DNA of 53,419 nucleotides from an uncultured Clostridia bacterium (GTDB lineage Bacteria; Bacillota; Clostridia; Christensenellales; UBA1750), in assembly GCA_904393115.1 (NCBI GenBank), contig CAJFMX010000016.1, positions 1 through 53,419 on the forward strand, read 5' to 3'. A model generated the notes under the pieces. It was not told the origin of the DNA, made no database searches, and saw only the letters and a program-made list of their open reading frames with translations. A program made the position numbers and the translations under genes. This document shows, one piece after another, positions 16,578 through 24,411 of this stretch. Numbering within the stretch: position 1 is the first letter of the stretch; each line of letters opens with the position of its first letter.

Positions 16578-17093
16578 CTATTCGGTCTCTCCCGTAAGCG
16601 CCGCAAGCTCGGGGTGCGCCTTGCGGACGCGCTCCAGGCCCTGGGGCAGCCGGTCGTTGACCATGATGTGCGCGTCCTCGCCGTTGTCCTCGTAGTACTT
16701 CTTGCGCAGGCCCGCCTTCTTAAAGCCGAAGTTCTTGTAGAGCGCGAGCGCCGGCTCGTTGCTCACGCGCACCTCGAGCGTCATGTACTGCACGCCGACG
16801 TCGATCGCCGCCTGGATGAGCGCGTAGAGCACGCGCGTGCCGCAGCCCCGGCCGCGCCAATCCGGGTGCACCGCGACGTTCGTGATGTGCCCTTCGTCGA
16901 TGATGAGCCAGGTGCCCGCATAGGCGACGACCTTCTCCCCCTCCAGCGCGACGAAATAGCGCGCCGCCGTGTTGGAGAGCTCGCCGATCAGGTCCTGCTT
17001 CGTCCACGGCGTGGCGAAGGAGCCGTGCTCGATCTCCATGATGCCGTCGATGTCCTCCAGGCGCATTTCGCGCACGGCGATCTCATCCGCCAT
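16578..17093 (-). CDS. rimI: ribosomal-protein-alanine N-acetyltransferase RimI
   Basis: A 171-residue GNAT acetyltransferase. The acetyl-CoA site is VHPDWRGRGCGTRVLYALI, and the RimI-typical parts are IMEIEHGSFATPWT near the N-terminus and LEVRVSNEPALALYKNFGFKKAGLRKKYYEDNGEDAHIM at the C-terminus. It acetylates the N-terminus of ribosomal protein S18 in well-studied species, and is probably broader in Firmicutes. The ATG at 17093 has GGAGGA 6 bases upstream. It overlaps the end of tsaB by 11 bases, the conserved tsaE-tsaB-rimI order; tsaD is not here. Confidence 0.95.
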   Translation of the reverse strand: MADEIAVREMRLEDIDGIMEIEHGSFATPWTKQDLIGELSNTAARYFVALEGEKVVAYAGTWLIIDEGHITNVAVHPDWRGRGCGTRVLYALIQAAIDVGVQYMTLEVRVSNEPALALYKNFGFKKAGLRKKYYEDNGEDAHIMVNDRLPQGLERVRKAHPELAALTGETE

Positions 17094-17784
17094 GGGATTC
17101 CTCCTCTCCCGCGAGGCCGAGCCTCGCGTTTCGCGCGCGCTCGGCCTGGGGCGCGCGCAGGTAGAGCGGTCGGAGCGCGGCGGCGGAAACGTAGGTCTCC
17201 GGCCGCGCGGCCGCAAGGCGCGCCGCAAACGAGGCGCGCAGGCCCCGCAGGGGCTCCGGCGCGACGCGCGCAAAGGGCTCCTGCGCAAGGCGCGCAAGGT
17301 TTGCCGTTGCGCCGTCCCCGAGGAACAGGCAGGGCTTGCCCCGCCCGCGCAGGTCGTCCAGGAGCGCCTCGAGCTTGACGGGCGCGTCGTCGGTCAGGCG
17401 CGCGCCGCCCTCGAAGACCGCGGCGTAGACCTGCCCCGCGCGCGCGTCCAGGATCGGGCAGACGAGTCCCGGGAAGTCCGCGCCCTGCGCGGCGAGCGCC
17501 TCGAGCGCGTCCACGGGCGCGCAGGGCTTGTCCCCGGCAAGGCCCATGACCGTGGCCACGCCGATGCGCACGCCCGTAAAGGACCCCGGGCCGACCACGC
17601 AGGCAAATCCATCCACGTCCCTAAGCTCCAGCCCGGCGCAGCGCAGCGCGTCCTCGACCATGGGCAGGAGCACCGCGGCGTGCATCCGCCCGTTGTGCAG
17701 ATAGCTCTCGTAGAGCAGCGCGTCATCCCTCGTCACGCACACGGATGCCGTGCTGGACGAGGCGTCCAACGTCAAAAGTACCAT
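17083..17784 (-). CDS. tsaB: tRNA threonylcarbamoyladenosine biosynthesis protein TsaB
   Basis: A 233-residue ASKHA-fold, catalytically inactive partner of TsaD in making the t6A37 modification of ANN-decoding tRNAs. It shows LTLDASSSTASVCV at the N-terminus, HAAVLLPMVEDAL, and the hallmark VVGPGSFTGVRIGVATVMGLA near residue 68. GGAGGG lies 5 bases before the ATG. Its first 62 bases overlap the end of tsaE in another frame, and its end overlaps rimI. This tight packing predicts translational coupling in the galK-tsaE-tsaB-rimI unit. Confidence 0.95.
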   Translation of the reverse strand: MVLLTLDASSSTASVCVTRDDALLYESYLHNGRMHAAVLLPMVEDALRCAGLELRDVDGFACVVGPGSFTGVRIGVATVMGLAGDKPCAPVDALEALAAQGADFPGLVCPILDARAGQVYAAVFEGGARLTDDAPVKLEALLDDLRGRGKPCLFLGDGATANLARLAQEPFARVAPEPLRGLRASFAARLAAARPETYVSAAALRPLYLRAPQAERARNARLGLAGEEESHGG

Positions 17785-18205
17785 GCATTCCCTCCAGCAA
17801 AATCGTGCGCTCGTCCCCTTCGCCCTGCAACGTCACGTCGATGGCCCGCGCGCCCGCAAAGATCGAGCCCGCAACCTCGCACCACTCCACCGCGCAGACG
17901 CCCTCGCCGCCGAAGAAGATCTCGTCAAAGCCGAGGTCCAGGACCTCCTCCTCCGAGCCCAGGCGGTAGAGGTCGAAGTGGAAGACCGGAATCCTCCCCT
18001 CGTAGCGGTTCATCAGGGCGAACGTGGGGCTGGAGACCTCATTTTCGTCCCCGCCCAGGCCGCGCACCAGGCCGCGCACAAAGGCGGTCTTCCCCGCGCC
18101 CAGGCCCCCGTGCAGGAGCAGGAGGTCCCCCGCCTCCAGCGCCGGGGCCAGGGCGGCGGCCGCCGCCTCGGTCTGCCCGGCAGACTGCGTCCAGATCTCC
18201 ACCAT
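17723..18205 (-). CDS. tsaE: tRNA threonylcarbamoyladenosine biosynthesis ATPase TsaE
   Basis: A 160-residue P-loop ATPase needed to cycle the TsaB-TsaD complex. Walker A is GGLGAGKTAFVRGL near residues 33-46, followed by SSPTFALMNRY, the HFDLYRL motif and the VCAVEWCEVAG segment. Its ATG lies one base past the galK stop and has AAGG within galK. The C-terminal 20 codons overlap tsaB. Being downstream of galK rather than of other tRNA genes is slightly unusual. Confidence 0.95.
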   Translation of the reverse strand: MVEIWTQSAGQTEAAAAALAPALEAGDLLLLHGGLGAGKTAFVRGLVRGLGGDENEVSSPTFALMNRYEGRIPVFHFDLYRLGSEEEVLDLGFDEIFFGGEGVCAVEWCEVAGSIFAGARAIDVTLQGEGDERTILLEGMHGTFDVGRLVQHGIRVRDEG

Positions 18206-18206
18206 T

Positions 18207-19496
18207 TTACAGCTCGACCTTCTTTGCGCCCACGGGGCGGATGTCCAGCACCGTGCAGGCGCCCGCGCCAAAGACCGCGTTCATCTTCTCGACGTAGGCG
18301 GCGAGCTTGTAGTGCGGCACAAAGGCGAGGATCGTGCCCGCAAAGCCGCCGCCGTGCACGCGCCAGGCGCCGCTGCCGCGCAGCATCCGCTCGGACAGGG
18401 CGCAGGCCAGGGCGAGGCTCTGCTCCGTGCTGCCGCCGACGTAGAGGTTCTGCAGCAGCTTCCAGCTCGACTCCCCGCTGCGGATCACGTTGTCCAGGAA
18501 GGCGTCCAGGTCGCCGTTCTCCAGGGCCGTGTACATGGCGCGGACGCGCTCGTTTTCGTCGTAGTAGTGCAGGGCGCGCAGCACCGCGCGGTCCGAGGTC
18601 TTTTGGCGCACCTCGGGCAGGCGCTCCAGGAGCTGCTCGACCTTGACGTCGCGCAGGACCTTGCCGCCCAGGGCCTCGGCCACGGCCCGCATCTCGCGGG
18701 GGATGGCGGCGTATTCGTCCGTCAGGTCGTCGTGGCTGGAATTGGTGGCAAGGACCACGAGGCTGAAGCCCCGCGCGGCAAAGTCGAAGGAATAGGCGCC
18801 GATCTTGGGATCGGCGTGCTTGAAGTCGATGCCGACCAGGCCGCCGATGGAGCAGGCGCTCTGGTCCATCAGGCCCGAGGGCTTGCCGAAGTAGTTGTTC
18901 TCCACCCACTGGCTGATCTTGGCGCGGGTCACGCCGTCGAGGATGGAGCCGTTGTACAGCCCGTCCAGGATGCAGACCAGGAGCACCTCAAAGGCCGCGG
19001 AGGAGGAGAGCCCGGACCCGGAGAGCACGCGCGAGGTGACCGCGGCGTTGAAGCCGCCGATGGCGTAGCCCATGTCGTGCAGCTTGCGGCACACGCCGCG
19101 GATGAGGGCGTCGGTGGTGTTCTTTTCCGCTTCCTTCTTTTCCAGGTCGCGCGTGTCCACGACAAAGGGCTTGTCGTACCCCTGCGAGTAGAGGGTGATG
19201 ATCCCGTCCCCGGTGGGCGCGGCGGCGGCGAGCGTGTCCAGCGTCACGGCCGCGGCCAGCACGAGGCCGTTGTTGTGGTCGGTGTGGTTGCCCACGATCT
19301 CCGTGCGCCCGGGGGAGGAGAAGAACGCGGGCGCTTCGCCCTCGCAGCCGAAGTGCTCCGCATAGGTGGTGAGCAGCGCCTCGTAGCGGTCGGCCTGTTC
19401 GGCGGCCGTGCGCTCCGTCCCTCCGTAGAGCAGGTGGAATTCCCTCTTTGCCGCCTCGGTGCGCAGGCTCGCGGCGATGGTGCGCTTGTCAAACAT
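18207..19496 (-). CDS. galK: galactokinase
   Basis: A 429-residue GHMP kinase making galactose 1-phosphate, the first Leloir pathway step. Signature 1 is SPGRTEIVGNHTDHNNG near residue 62, the ATP-binding GHMP motif is LSGSGLSSSAAFEVLL, and the C-terminal motif is WRVHGGGFAGTILAFV. I chose the ATG at 19496 because GGAGG ends 7 bases upstream; the in-frame ATG at 19502 is only one base from that site. It is divergent from galT, with which it should act, and its promoter is clear. Confidence 0.96.
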   Translation of the reverse strand: MFDKRTIAASLRTEAAKREFHLLYGGTERTAAEQADRYEALLTTYAEHFGCEGEAPAFFSSPGRTEIVGNHTDHNNGLVLAAAVTLDTLAAAAPTGDGIITLYSQGYDKPFVVDTRDLEKKEAEKNTTDALIRGVCRKLHDMGYAIGGFNAAVTSRVLSGSGLSSSAAFEVLLVCILDGLYNGSILDGVTRAKISQWVENNYFGKPSGLMDQSACSIGGLVGIDFKHADPKIGAYSFDFAARGFSLVVLATNSSHDDLTDEYAAIPREMRAVAEALGGKVLRDVKVEQLLERLPEVRQKTSDRAVLRALHYYDENERVRAMYTALENGDLDAFLDNVIRSGESSWKLLQNLYVGGSTEQSLALACALSERMLRGSGAWRVHGGGFAGTILAFVPHYKLAAYVEKMNAVFGAGACTVLDIRPVGAKKVEL

Positions 19497-19552
19497 GTCC
19501 ATGCCTCCGTTTCTTTCCGCGCATGCGGGCGCGGAGACGTCTTTCTCCCTTT

Positions 19553-19581
19553 ATTATGACCGCAGCCGGCCCACCCGTCAA
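19553..19581 (-). promoter_or_regulatory. sigma-A promoter of galK-tsaE-tsaB-rimI
   Basis: TTGACG, 17-bp spacer, CATAAT on the minus strand. Confidence 0.8.
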
Positions 19582-19633
19582 GCGCGCGTTTCCCCTTTCC
19601 CATCATATTTCCATCCGGATTCAACAAATTTCC

Positions 19634-19663
19634 TTACACATTTGCCTTCCTACGCGCTATAAT
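19634..19663 (+). promoter_or_regulatory. sigma-A promoter of galT
   Basis: TTACAC, 18-bp spacer, perfect TATAAT. It lies back to back with the galK promoter; I see no convincing shared operator between them. Confidence 0.75.
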
Positions 19664-19699
19664 AGAAGTGACAGGAAATTACATAAGGAGGTCATCGGC

Positions 19700-21223
19700 A
19701 TGGCGAATCATCCGCTGGAAGGATTGTTGGCCTTTTCGCTGCATCATCACTTGATCGAGCGGCAGGACGTTCCGTTTTGCCGGAATCTGCTGCTGGATGT
19801 GCTCAAGCTCGAGGCGCCCTGCGCGACCTATCTCCCCTACGAAGCGGATGACGATCCTCTCCCGCCGACGGTGACGCCGTACCTTGCGGCCCTGACGGAA
19901 GACGCGGTCTCCCGCGGCGTCTGCGCGGACACGATCGGCGAGCGCGACGCCTTCGGCGCGCGCCTGATGGGCTGCGTCACCCCCAGGCCCTCGGAACTTT
20001 GCGCACGCTTTCTGCGTTTGTACAATCAAGAGGGGCCTAAGGCGGCGACGGACTGGTTCTACCGCCTCTGCCGCGACAACAACTACATCCGCGTGGACGA
20101 CATCGCCCGCAACATTCAGTACAAGGCCGATACCATGGTCGGGCCGCTGGACATCACCATCAACCTCTCCAAGCCCGAGAAGGACCCGCGCGACATCGCC
20201 GCGGCGCGCCTGAAGCCGAGCACGGCCTACCCGCCCTGCATGCTCTGCGTGGAGAACCCCGGCTACGCGGGCCGGCCCGGCTTCCCCGCCCGGCAGAACC
20301 ACCGCTTTGTGGACCTGACGCTCTGCGGCGAGCCCTGGCACATGCAGTATTCGCCCTACCTCTACTACAACGAGCACTGCATCGTGTTCAACGAGGTCCA
20401 CAAGCCCATGCACGTGGACCGCTCCTCCTTTGAGAAGCTCTTTGCGTTTGTGGACCAGTTCCCGCACTACTTCATCGGCTCCAACGCGGACCTGCCGATC
20501 GTGGGCGGGTCCATCCTCTCGCACGACCACTTCCAGGGCGGGGCCTACACCTTCCCCATGACGGTCGCGCCCCTGTCCCTCTCCCTGCACAGCCCGGACG
20601 ACAAGGTCTCCGCCGGCATCCTCAACTGGCCCATGAGCACCATCCGCCTGCGCGGCGGCGACGCGGGCCGCATGATCGACGTTGCGCAGGCCGTGCTTGC
20701 GGCCTGGCGGCAGTGGAGCGACCCGAGCCTGGACATCCTGCACTACACGGACGCGCCGCACAACACCATCACGCCCATCCTCCGCCGCGAGGGCGAGGAA
20801 TACGTCTTCGACCTGGTCCTGCGCAACAACCGCACCACGGCCGAGCACCCGATGGGCATCTTCCACCCGCACGCGGACCTGCACCACATCAAGATGGAGA
20901 ACATCGGCCTGATCGAGGTCATGGGCCTGTTCATCCTGCCCGGCCGCCTGAAGGAGGAGCTCCGCGCGCTGGAGCAGCTCCTCGTCGGGAACCGCGAGAT
21001 CTGCGTGGACCCGGACACCCCGCTCTACAAGCACATTCCCTGGGTCAACGCGCTGCGCAGCAACGTGCGCATCACCCCGGAGAACGTGCGCGCCGTGCTG
21101 CAGCAGGGCGTTGCGGACAAGTGCGCGCGCGTGCTGATGGACTGCGGCGTCTTTAAGCAGGACGACGCGGGCCGCAAGGGCTTCCTGCGCTTCCTGGAAT
21201 CCGTGGGCTTTGCCCGCACCTAA
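19700..21223 (+). CDS. galT: UDP-glucose--hexose-1-phosphate uridylyltransferase (Firmicutes type)
   Basis: A 507-residue Leloir-pathway enzyme exchanging UMP between UDP-glucose and galactose 1-phosphate. The length and N-terminal region match the longer Firmicutes class rather than the E. coli class of about 350 residues. Family segments are WFYRLCRDNNYIRVDDIARNI near 120, CMLCVENPGYAGR near 181, and GGSILSHDHFQGG with His275 and His277, the likely uridylylation site. AAGGAGGT lies 7 bases before the ATG at 19700. Two unrelated small genes follow on the same strand. Confidence 0.96.
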   Translation: MANHPLEGLLAFSLHHHLIERQDVPFCRNLLLDVLKLEAPCATYLPYEADDDPLPPTVTPYLAALTEDAVSRGVCADTIGERDAFGARLMGCVTPRPSELCARFLRLYNQEGPKAATDWFYRLCRDNNYIRVDDIARNIQYKADTMVGPLDITINLSKPEKDPRDIAAARLKPSTAYPPCMLCVENPGYAGRPGFPARQNHRFVDLTLCGEPWHMQYSPYLYYNEHCIVFNEVHKPMHVDRSSFEKLFAFVDQFPHYFIGSNADLPIVGGSILSHDHFQGGAYTFPMTVAPLSLSLHSPDDKVSAGILNWPMSTIRLRGGDAGRMIDVAQAVLAAWRQWSDPSLDILHYTDAPHNTITPILRREGEEYVFDLVLRNNRTTAEHPMGIFHPHADLHHIKMENIGLIEVMGLFILPGRLKEELRALEQLLVGNREICVDPDTPLYKHIPWVNALRSNVRITPENVRAVLQQGVADKCARVLMDCGVFKQDDAGRKGFLRFLESVGFART

Positions 21224-21264
21224 GGATTCCCCCCCTTTGTCCCCGAAGAAAGAAGGCATGCACC

Positions 21265-21561
21265 ATGATGAGAGGTCCAAGGCCCCCGCGCCGCGGCGGG
21301 CCTGGCGGACCTGGCGGTCCCGGCGGGCCAGGCGGGCCTGGCGGCCCCCGGGGCGGCCGTCCCCCCTTTGGCGGCGGCCGGCGTCCCTTTGGCGGGCCGC
21401 GCCGGATGGGCGGCCCGATGGGGGGAGGCGGCATGCCGCCCCCGCCGCCCCCCGGCCGTCCCCCGCGCTACCGGGGCGGGTGCCTGGGGTGCCTGCTCCC
21501 CGTCCTCGGCCTGAGCTTTTCGCTGGTTCTGGCCGTCGCGCTGCTGATTTGCCTGCTCTAA
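21265..21561 (+). CDS. Gly/Pro/Arg-rich small membrane protein
   Basis: A 98-residue protein in two parts. Residues 1-73 are low-complexity Gly, Pro and Arg with a run of GGP triplets (about residues 12-27) and a PPPPPP stretch near 61. Residues 74-98 are one membrane helix (CLLPVLGLSFSLVLAVALL). The basic half should stay in the cytoplasm or bind nucleic acid or membrane lipids; this is inference. AGAAGG precedes the ATG. It sits between galT and the phosphodiesterase-like gene on the same strand. I know no function. Confidence 0.7.
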   Translation: MMRGPRPPRRGGPGGPGGPGGPGGPGGPRGGRPPFGGGRRPFGGPRRMGGPMGGGGMPPPPPPGRPPRYRGGCLGCLLPVLGLSFSLVLAVALLICLL

Positions 21562-21593
21562 CCGATTTGGCAGACCGGAAAGGAGGTCTCCGC

Positions 21594-22403
21594 ATGGCCG
21601 TCTACGCATCCAACGGCATCACTTCCGTCGCCGCATCCCTCGCGCGCCTGATGTGCTTTTCCCCGCCGCACGGCGCCGGCGAACCCAACCTTGCGCTGGA
21701 GCGGTATGCGCGCGCCGCGCTCGGCGGTCGTCCCGTCCAGCGCGCGCTGCTCTACCACCCCGACGGCATCGCGCACTATCTCTTTGCGCGGCACACGGAC
21801 GCCTTCCTGCCCGTGCTCGAGGCCGCGCCCCTGGCCCTGCCGATGCAGTCCGTCTACCCGCCGGTGACGCCGGTCTGCTTTGCCTCCATGTACACCGGCC
21901 TGCCGCCCGAGGGGCACGGCATCTGCAGCTATGCCAAGCCCATCCTGCGGGTGGACACGCTCTTTGACGCCGCCCTGCGCGCAGGGGTGCGCCCGGCCAT
22001 CGTCTCCACCTCGGGCAGCACGCTCTCCAAGATCTTCCTGGACCGGCCGATGGACTACTACATCCTGGACTCCGTGGACGAGGTCAACGCGCGCGCGGAG
22101 CAGCTCCTCCGGGAGGACGAGCACGACCTGCTCCTCGTCTACAACGGGAATTACGACGCCGCCATGCACCGCTACGCGCCGGAGAGTCCGGAGGCCCTGC
22201 GCGCGCTGCGCGCCAACGCGGATGCCTTTGCGCAGCTGGCCTCCATCGCGCGGCGGCATTGGAGCGGATACGACTCGCTCCTGGCCTTTGCGCCGGACCA
22301 CGGCTGCCACGAGATCGAGGGCGGCCTGGGCACCCACGGCCTGGATGCGGAGACGGACATGCTCCTCCCGCACTTCTACGGCGCCTGGCCCCGCACGCGC
22401 TGA
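21594..22403 (+). CDS. alkaline-phosphatase-superfamily (phosphodiesterase-like) protein
   Basis: A 269-residue protein related to type I phosphodiesterases/nucleotide pyrophosphatases. The pattern VYPPVTPVCFASMYTGLPPEGHGI (near residue 85) places a Thr/Ser nucleophile and the following helix as in that superfamily, and LLAFAPDHGCHEI (near 230) gives the Asp-His metal pair. It is shorter than most members and I see no signal peptide, so a cytoplasmic substrate is likely. An excellent ribosome site, AAAGGAGG, precedes the ATG at 21594. It probably forms a unit with the small protein upstream. Confidence 0.78.
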   Translation: MAVYASNGITSVAASLARLMCFSPPHGAGEPNLALERYARAALGGRPVQRALLYHPDGIAHYLFARHTDAFLPVLEAAPLALPMQSVYPPVTPVCFASMYTGLPPEGHGICSYAKPILRVDTLFDAALRAGVRPAIVSTSGSTLSKIFLDRPMDYYILDSVDEVNARAEQLLREDEHDLLLVYNGNYDAAMHRYAPESPEALRALRANADAFAQLASIARRHWSGYDSLLAFAPDHGCHEIEGGLGTHGLDAETDMLLPHFYGAWPRTR

Positions 22404-22421
22404 GTCCGCGCCCGCCAAAAA

Positions 22422-22473
22422 CCCCGCTTCCCCACCGCCTGCACAGGCGTTGGGGAAGCGGGGCTCTTTTTTT
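22422..22473. terminator. bidirectional terminator
   Basis: A 13-bp outer stem (CCCCGCTTCCCCA with its complement) with an inner GCCTG/CAGGC pairing, T7 on the plus side and A5 on the other. It is shared by the converging genes and overlaps the stop codon at 22472-22474. Confidence 0.9.
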
Positions 22474-22897
22474 ATTCCTCGCGCATCTCGTAGCGCGTGC
22501 CGTGGGAGAAGAGGACGCCATCCGTCAGCCGGATGCGGAGGATGCAGGTGTTCACGTCCTGGAAGTCGTTGTGCCCGTTGTCGATCCACGCGGCGAACGC
22601 ATTCCGCAGCTTCTGCGCGATGGCGGCGTTTTCCGGACTGCCGAAGTACCCGAGGTTTTCGCCCACGCCGTGGCCGGTGAACCAATCGCCGCACAGCGCC
22701 ACGACGGGATGCGCCGCGATCTGGCGCATCTTGTTCGAAAGGCCGTGCGTGAGGACGTAGAACGCGCCGCCGTCGTACAGCGCGTTGACGCTGCGCACGT
22801 GCGGGATGCCCGCCTCGACCGTCGCCAGCGCGAGGACGGAATCCTTCCCAAAGCGCTCGGCGAGGACCGCCTCGGCCTCCCGGCTCCAATCCGCCAT
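22472..22897 (-). CDS. pyridoxamine 5'-phosphate oxidase family (flavin split-barrel) protein
   Basis: A 141-residue split-barrel protein of the kind that binds FMN or F420. The family core is SVLALATVEAGIPHVRSVNALYDGGAFYVLTHGLSNKMRQIAAHPVVALCG, followed by GHGVGENLGYF. The true reaction is unknown; most short members in Clostridia are uncharacterised flavin reductases. I chose the ATG at 22897 with GGGAG 7 bases upstream. It lies 16 bases after nagB on the same strand, so the two are probably co-transcribed. Confidence 0.85.
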   Translation of the reverse strand: MADWSREAEAVLAERFGKDSVLALATVEAGIPHVRSVNALYDGGAFYVLTHGLSNKMRQIAAHPVVALCGDWFTGHGVGENLGYFGSPENAAIAQKLRNAFAAWIDNGHNDFQDVNTCILRIRLTDGVLFSHGTRYEMREE

Positions 22898-22913
22898 GGC
22901 CGCTCCCACCCCT

Positions 22914-23639
22914 CTACAGCAGCGCCGCGGCGTCCGCGTCCAGCAGGATGGTCGCGTGGCGGTGCATCTGCAGGATGGAGGCCGGGACCATGGGGTCCAC
23001 GGGGCCGTCGACCATGCGCTTTACCGCCTGCGCCTTGTTGGGGCCCGTTGCGACCAGCACGATGCGCCGGGCCTGCATGATGGAGGCGATGCCCATGGTC
23101 AGCGCGTGCGTGGGCACCTGCTCGCCCTCGGCGAAGAAGCGCCGGTTGTCGCGGCGCGTCTGCTCGCTCAGGCGCACGCAGTAGCTGTTCGTCGTGAAGT
23201 GCGGCGCGGGCTCGTTGAACCCGATGTGCCCGTTGGAGCCCAGGCCCAGCAGCTGCAGGTCCAGCCCGCCCGCGGCGGCGATGGCCGCGTCGTAGGCGCG
23301 GCACTCGGCGTCCGGGTCCTCCGCAAGGCCGTTGGGGATGTGGATCTGCTCCGGGCGCATCTGCAGGTGCGAGAAGAGGTTCTCCTGCATGAACCGCCGG
23401 TAGGAGCAGGGGTGGTCCGGCCCCAGGCCGGCGTATTCGTCCAAGTTGTACGTCGTCACGTTTTGAAAGTCCAGAACGCCCCGGTGCGCCATGGCGATCA
23501 GTTCCCGGTAGATGGGCAGGGGCGTCGATCCGGTCGCCAGGCCCAGCACGCTGCGCGGATTGTCCACAACCTGTCCCGCGATCAGGACCGCCGCCGCAAT
23601 GGAAGCCAGATCCCCGTTGGGATAGACACGTACGTTCAT
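22914..23639 (-). CDS. nagB: glucosamine-6-phosphate deaminase
   Basis: A 241-residue enzyme converting glucosamine 6-phosphate to fructose 6-phosphate and ammonia, linking amino-sugar catabolism to glycolysis. Motifs are LGLATGSTPLPIY (phosphate loop), TYNLDEYAGLGPDHPCSY with the catalytic Asp, and LGLGSNGHIGFNEP. I chose the ATG at 23639 because AAGGAA lies 8 bases upstream; an in-frame GTG at 23645 is too close to that site. nagA is not adjacent. Its upstream region is the DnaA-box cluster. Confidence 0.95.
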   Translation of the reverse strand: MNVRVYPNGDLASIAAAVLIAGQVVDNPRSVLGLATGSTPLPIYRELIAMAHRGVLDFQNVTTYNLDEYAGLGPDHPCSYRRFMQENLFSHLQMRPEQIHIPNGLAEDPDAECRAYDAAIAAAGGLDLQLLGLGSNGHIGFNEPAPHFTTNSYCVRLSEQTRRDNRRFFAEGEQVPTHALTMGIASIMQARRIVLVATGPNKAQAVKRMVDGPVDPMVPASILQMHRHATILLDADAAALL

Positions 23640-23937
23640 GGTCACACTTCCTTCTGTCTATCGATTTGTTAAAATCGCGTAAGCTACAATTTGTTCACAA
23701 ACGCCCCCGCCTGTCCACGCCTTTTCCCGGCCTTATCCACAGCGGCGGCTGCTTTTCCACAGGCGTTGTCCACTTTTCCACAGATTGCCGTCAATTTTGT
23801 GGAAAACGCTCCGCGCAGGCGGACAAAGTGTTTTATCCACAAAATCTGTGGATAACCTGTTCATATCCCCTTCGCGTTGTGGGGATATCGTCTATTTTTC
23901 GTCAAGATTGTGGAAATTCCTTCCCCGTTCTGCCCGG
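23640..23937. other. candidate replication origin: dense DnaA-box cluster
   Basis: This is a non-coding stretch of 298 bases. Perfect TTATCCACA boxes lie at 23733-23741 and 23833-23841 (plus) and 23847-23855 (minus). TTTTCCACA boxes lie at 23753-23761 and 23774-23782 (plus) and 23798-23806 (minus). Weaker sites are 23691-23699, 23766-23774 and 23909-23917. An A/T-richer patch flanks the left side (about 23660-23700), and an inverted repeat ATATCCCC/GGGGATAT lies at 23863-23888. The density is typical of oriC. dnaA is not adjacent, but rlmH, htrA and walJ, origin-proximal in other Firmicutes, are. A DnaA-titrating or nagB-regulating cluster is the alternative. Confidence 0.65.
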
Positions 23938-24411
23938 CTATTTGTGGTATCGCTCGCCGGACTGGATGCGGCAGGCGCGGTAGAGCTGCTCCAGGAACAC
24001 CACGCGCATCATCTGGTGGGGAAAGGTCAGCGTGGAAAAGGAGAGGCGCTCGTTGGCGCGGGCGTAGACCTCTGGCGACAAGCCGAGCGACCCGCCGATG
24101 ACGAAGACCACGCGCCCGCGCTGGGCGATCTGCTCCAGGTGCTTGGCAAAGCCCACGGAGTCGTAGGTCTTGCCCTCGATGGCCAGGGCCACGACCACGT
24201 CGTCCGGCCGGATCCTGGAGAGGATTCGCTCGCCCTCGGCGCGCAGCACCTGGGCCTGGGCGCCGGCGCCCTCGTGCGCGGGCTCGGGCGCGTCCTGCAC
24301 CTCCAGGATCTCCAGGGAGGCATAGCGCGCCAGGCGCTTTTGGTATTCCGCGCAGGCCTCGCGCCAATACCGCTCCTTGAGCTTGCCCACGCAGACCAGG
24401 GCCGCGCGCAT
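23938..24411 (-). CDS. rlmH: 23S rRNA (pseudouridine1915-N3)-methyltransferase RlmH
   Basis: A 157-residue SPOUT-class knotted methyltransferase acting on helix 69 of 23S rRNA. It starts MRAALVCVGKLKERYWREACAEY. The SAM-binding knot includes VVALAIEGKTYDS, VVFVIGGSLGLS and the C-terminal LSFSTLTFPHQMMRVVFLEQLYRA, ending in the family-typical YHK. GGGAGGAGG lies 6 bases before the ATG, which overlaps the stop of the CPBP gene (TGATG). It is the last gene of a leftward cluster bordering the DnaA-box region. Confidence 0.96.
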   Translation of the reverse strand: MRAALVCVGKLKERYWREACAEYQKRLARYASLEILEVQDAPEPAHEGAGAQAQVLRAEGERILSRIRPDDVVVALAIEGKTYDSVGFAKHLEQIAQRGRVVFVIGGSLGLSPEVYARANERLSFSTLTFPHQMMRVVFLEQLYRACRIQSGERYHK

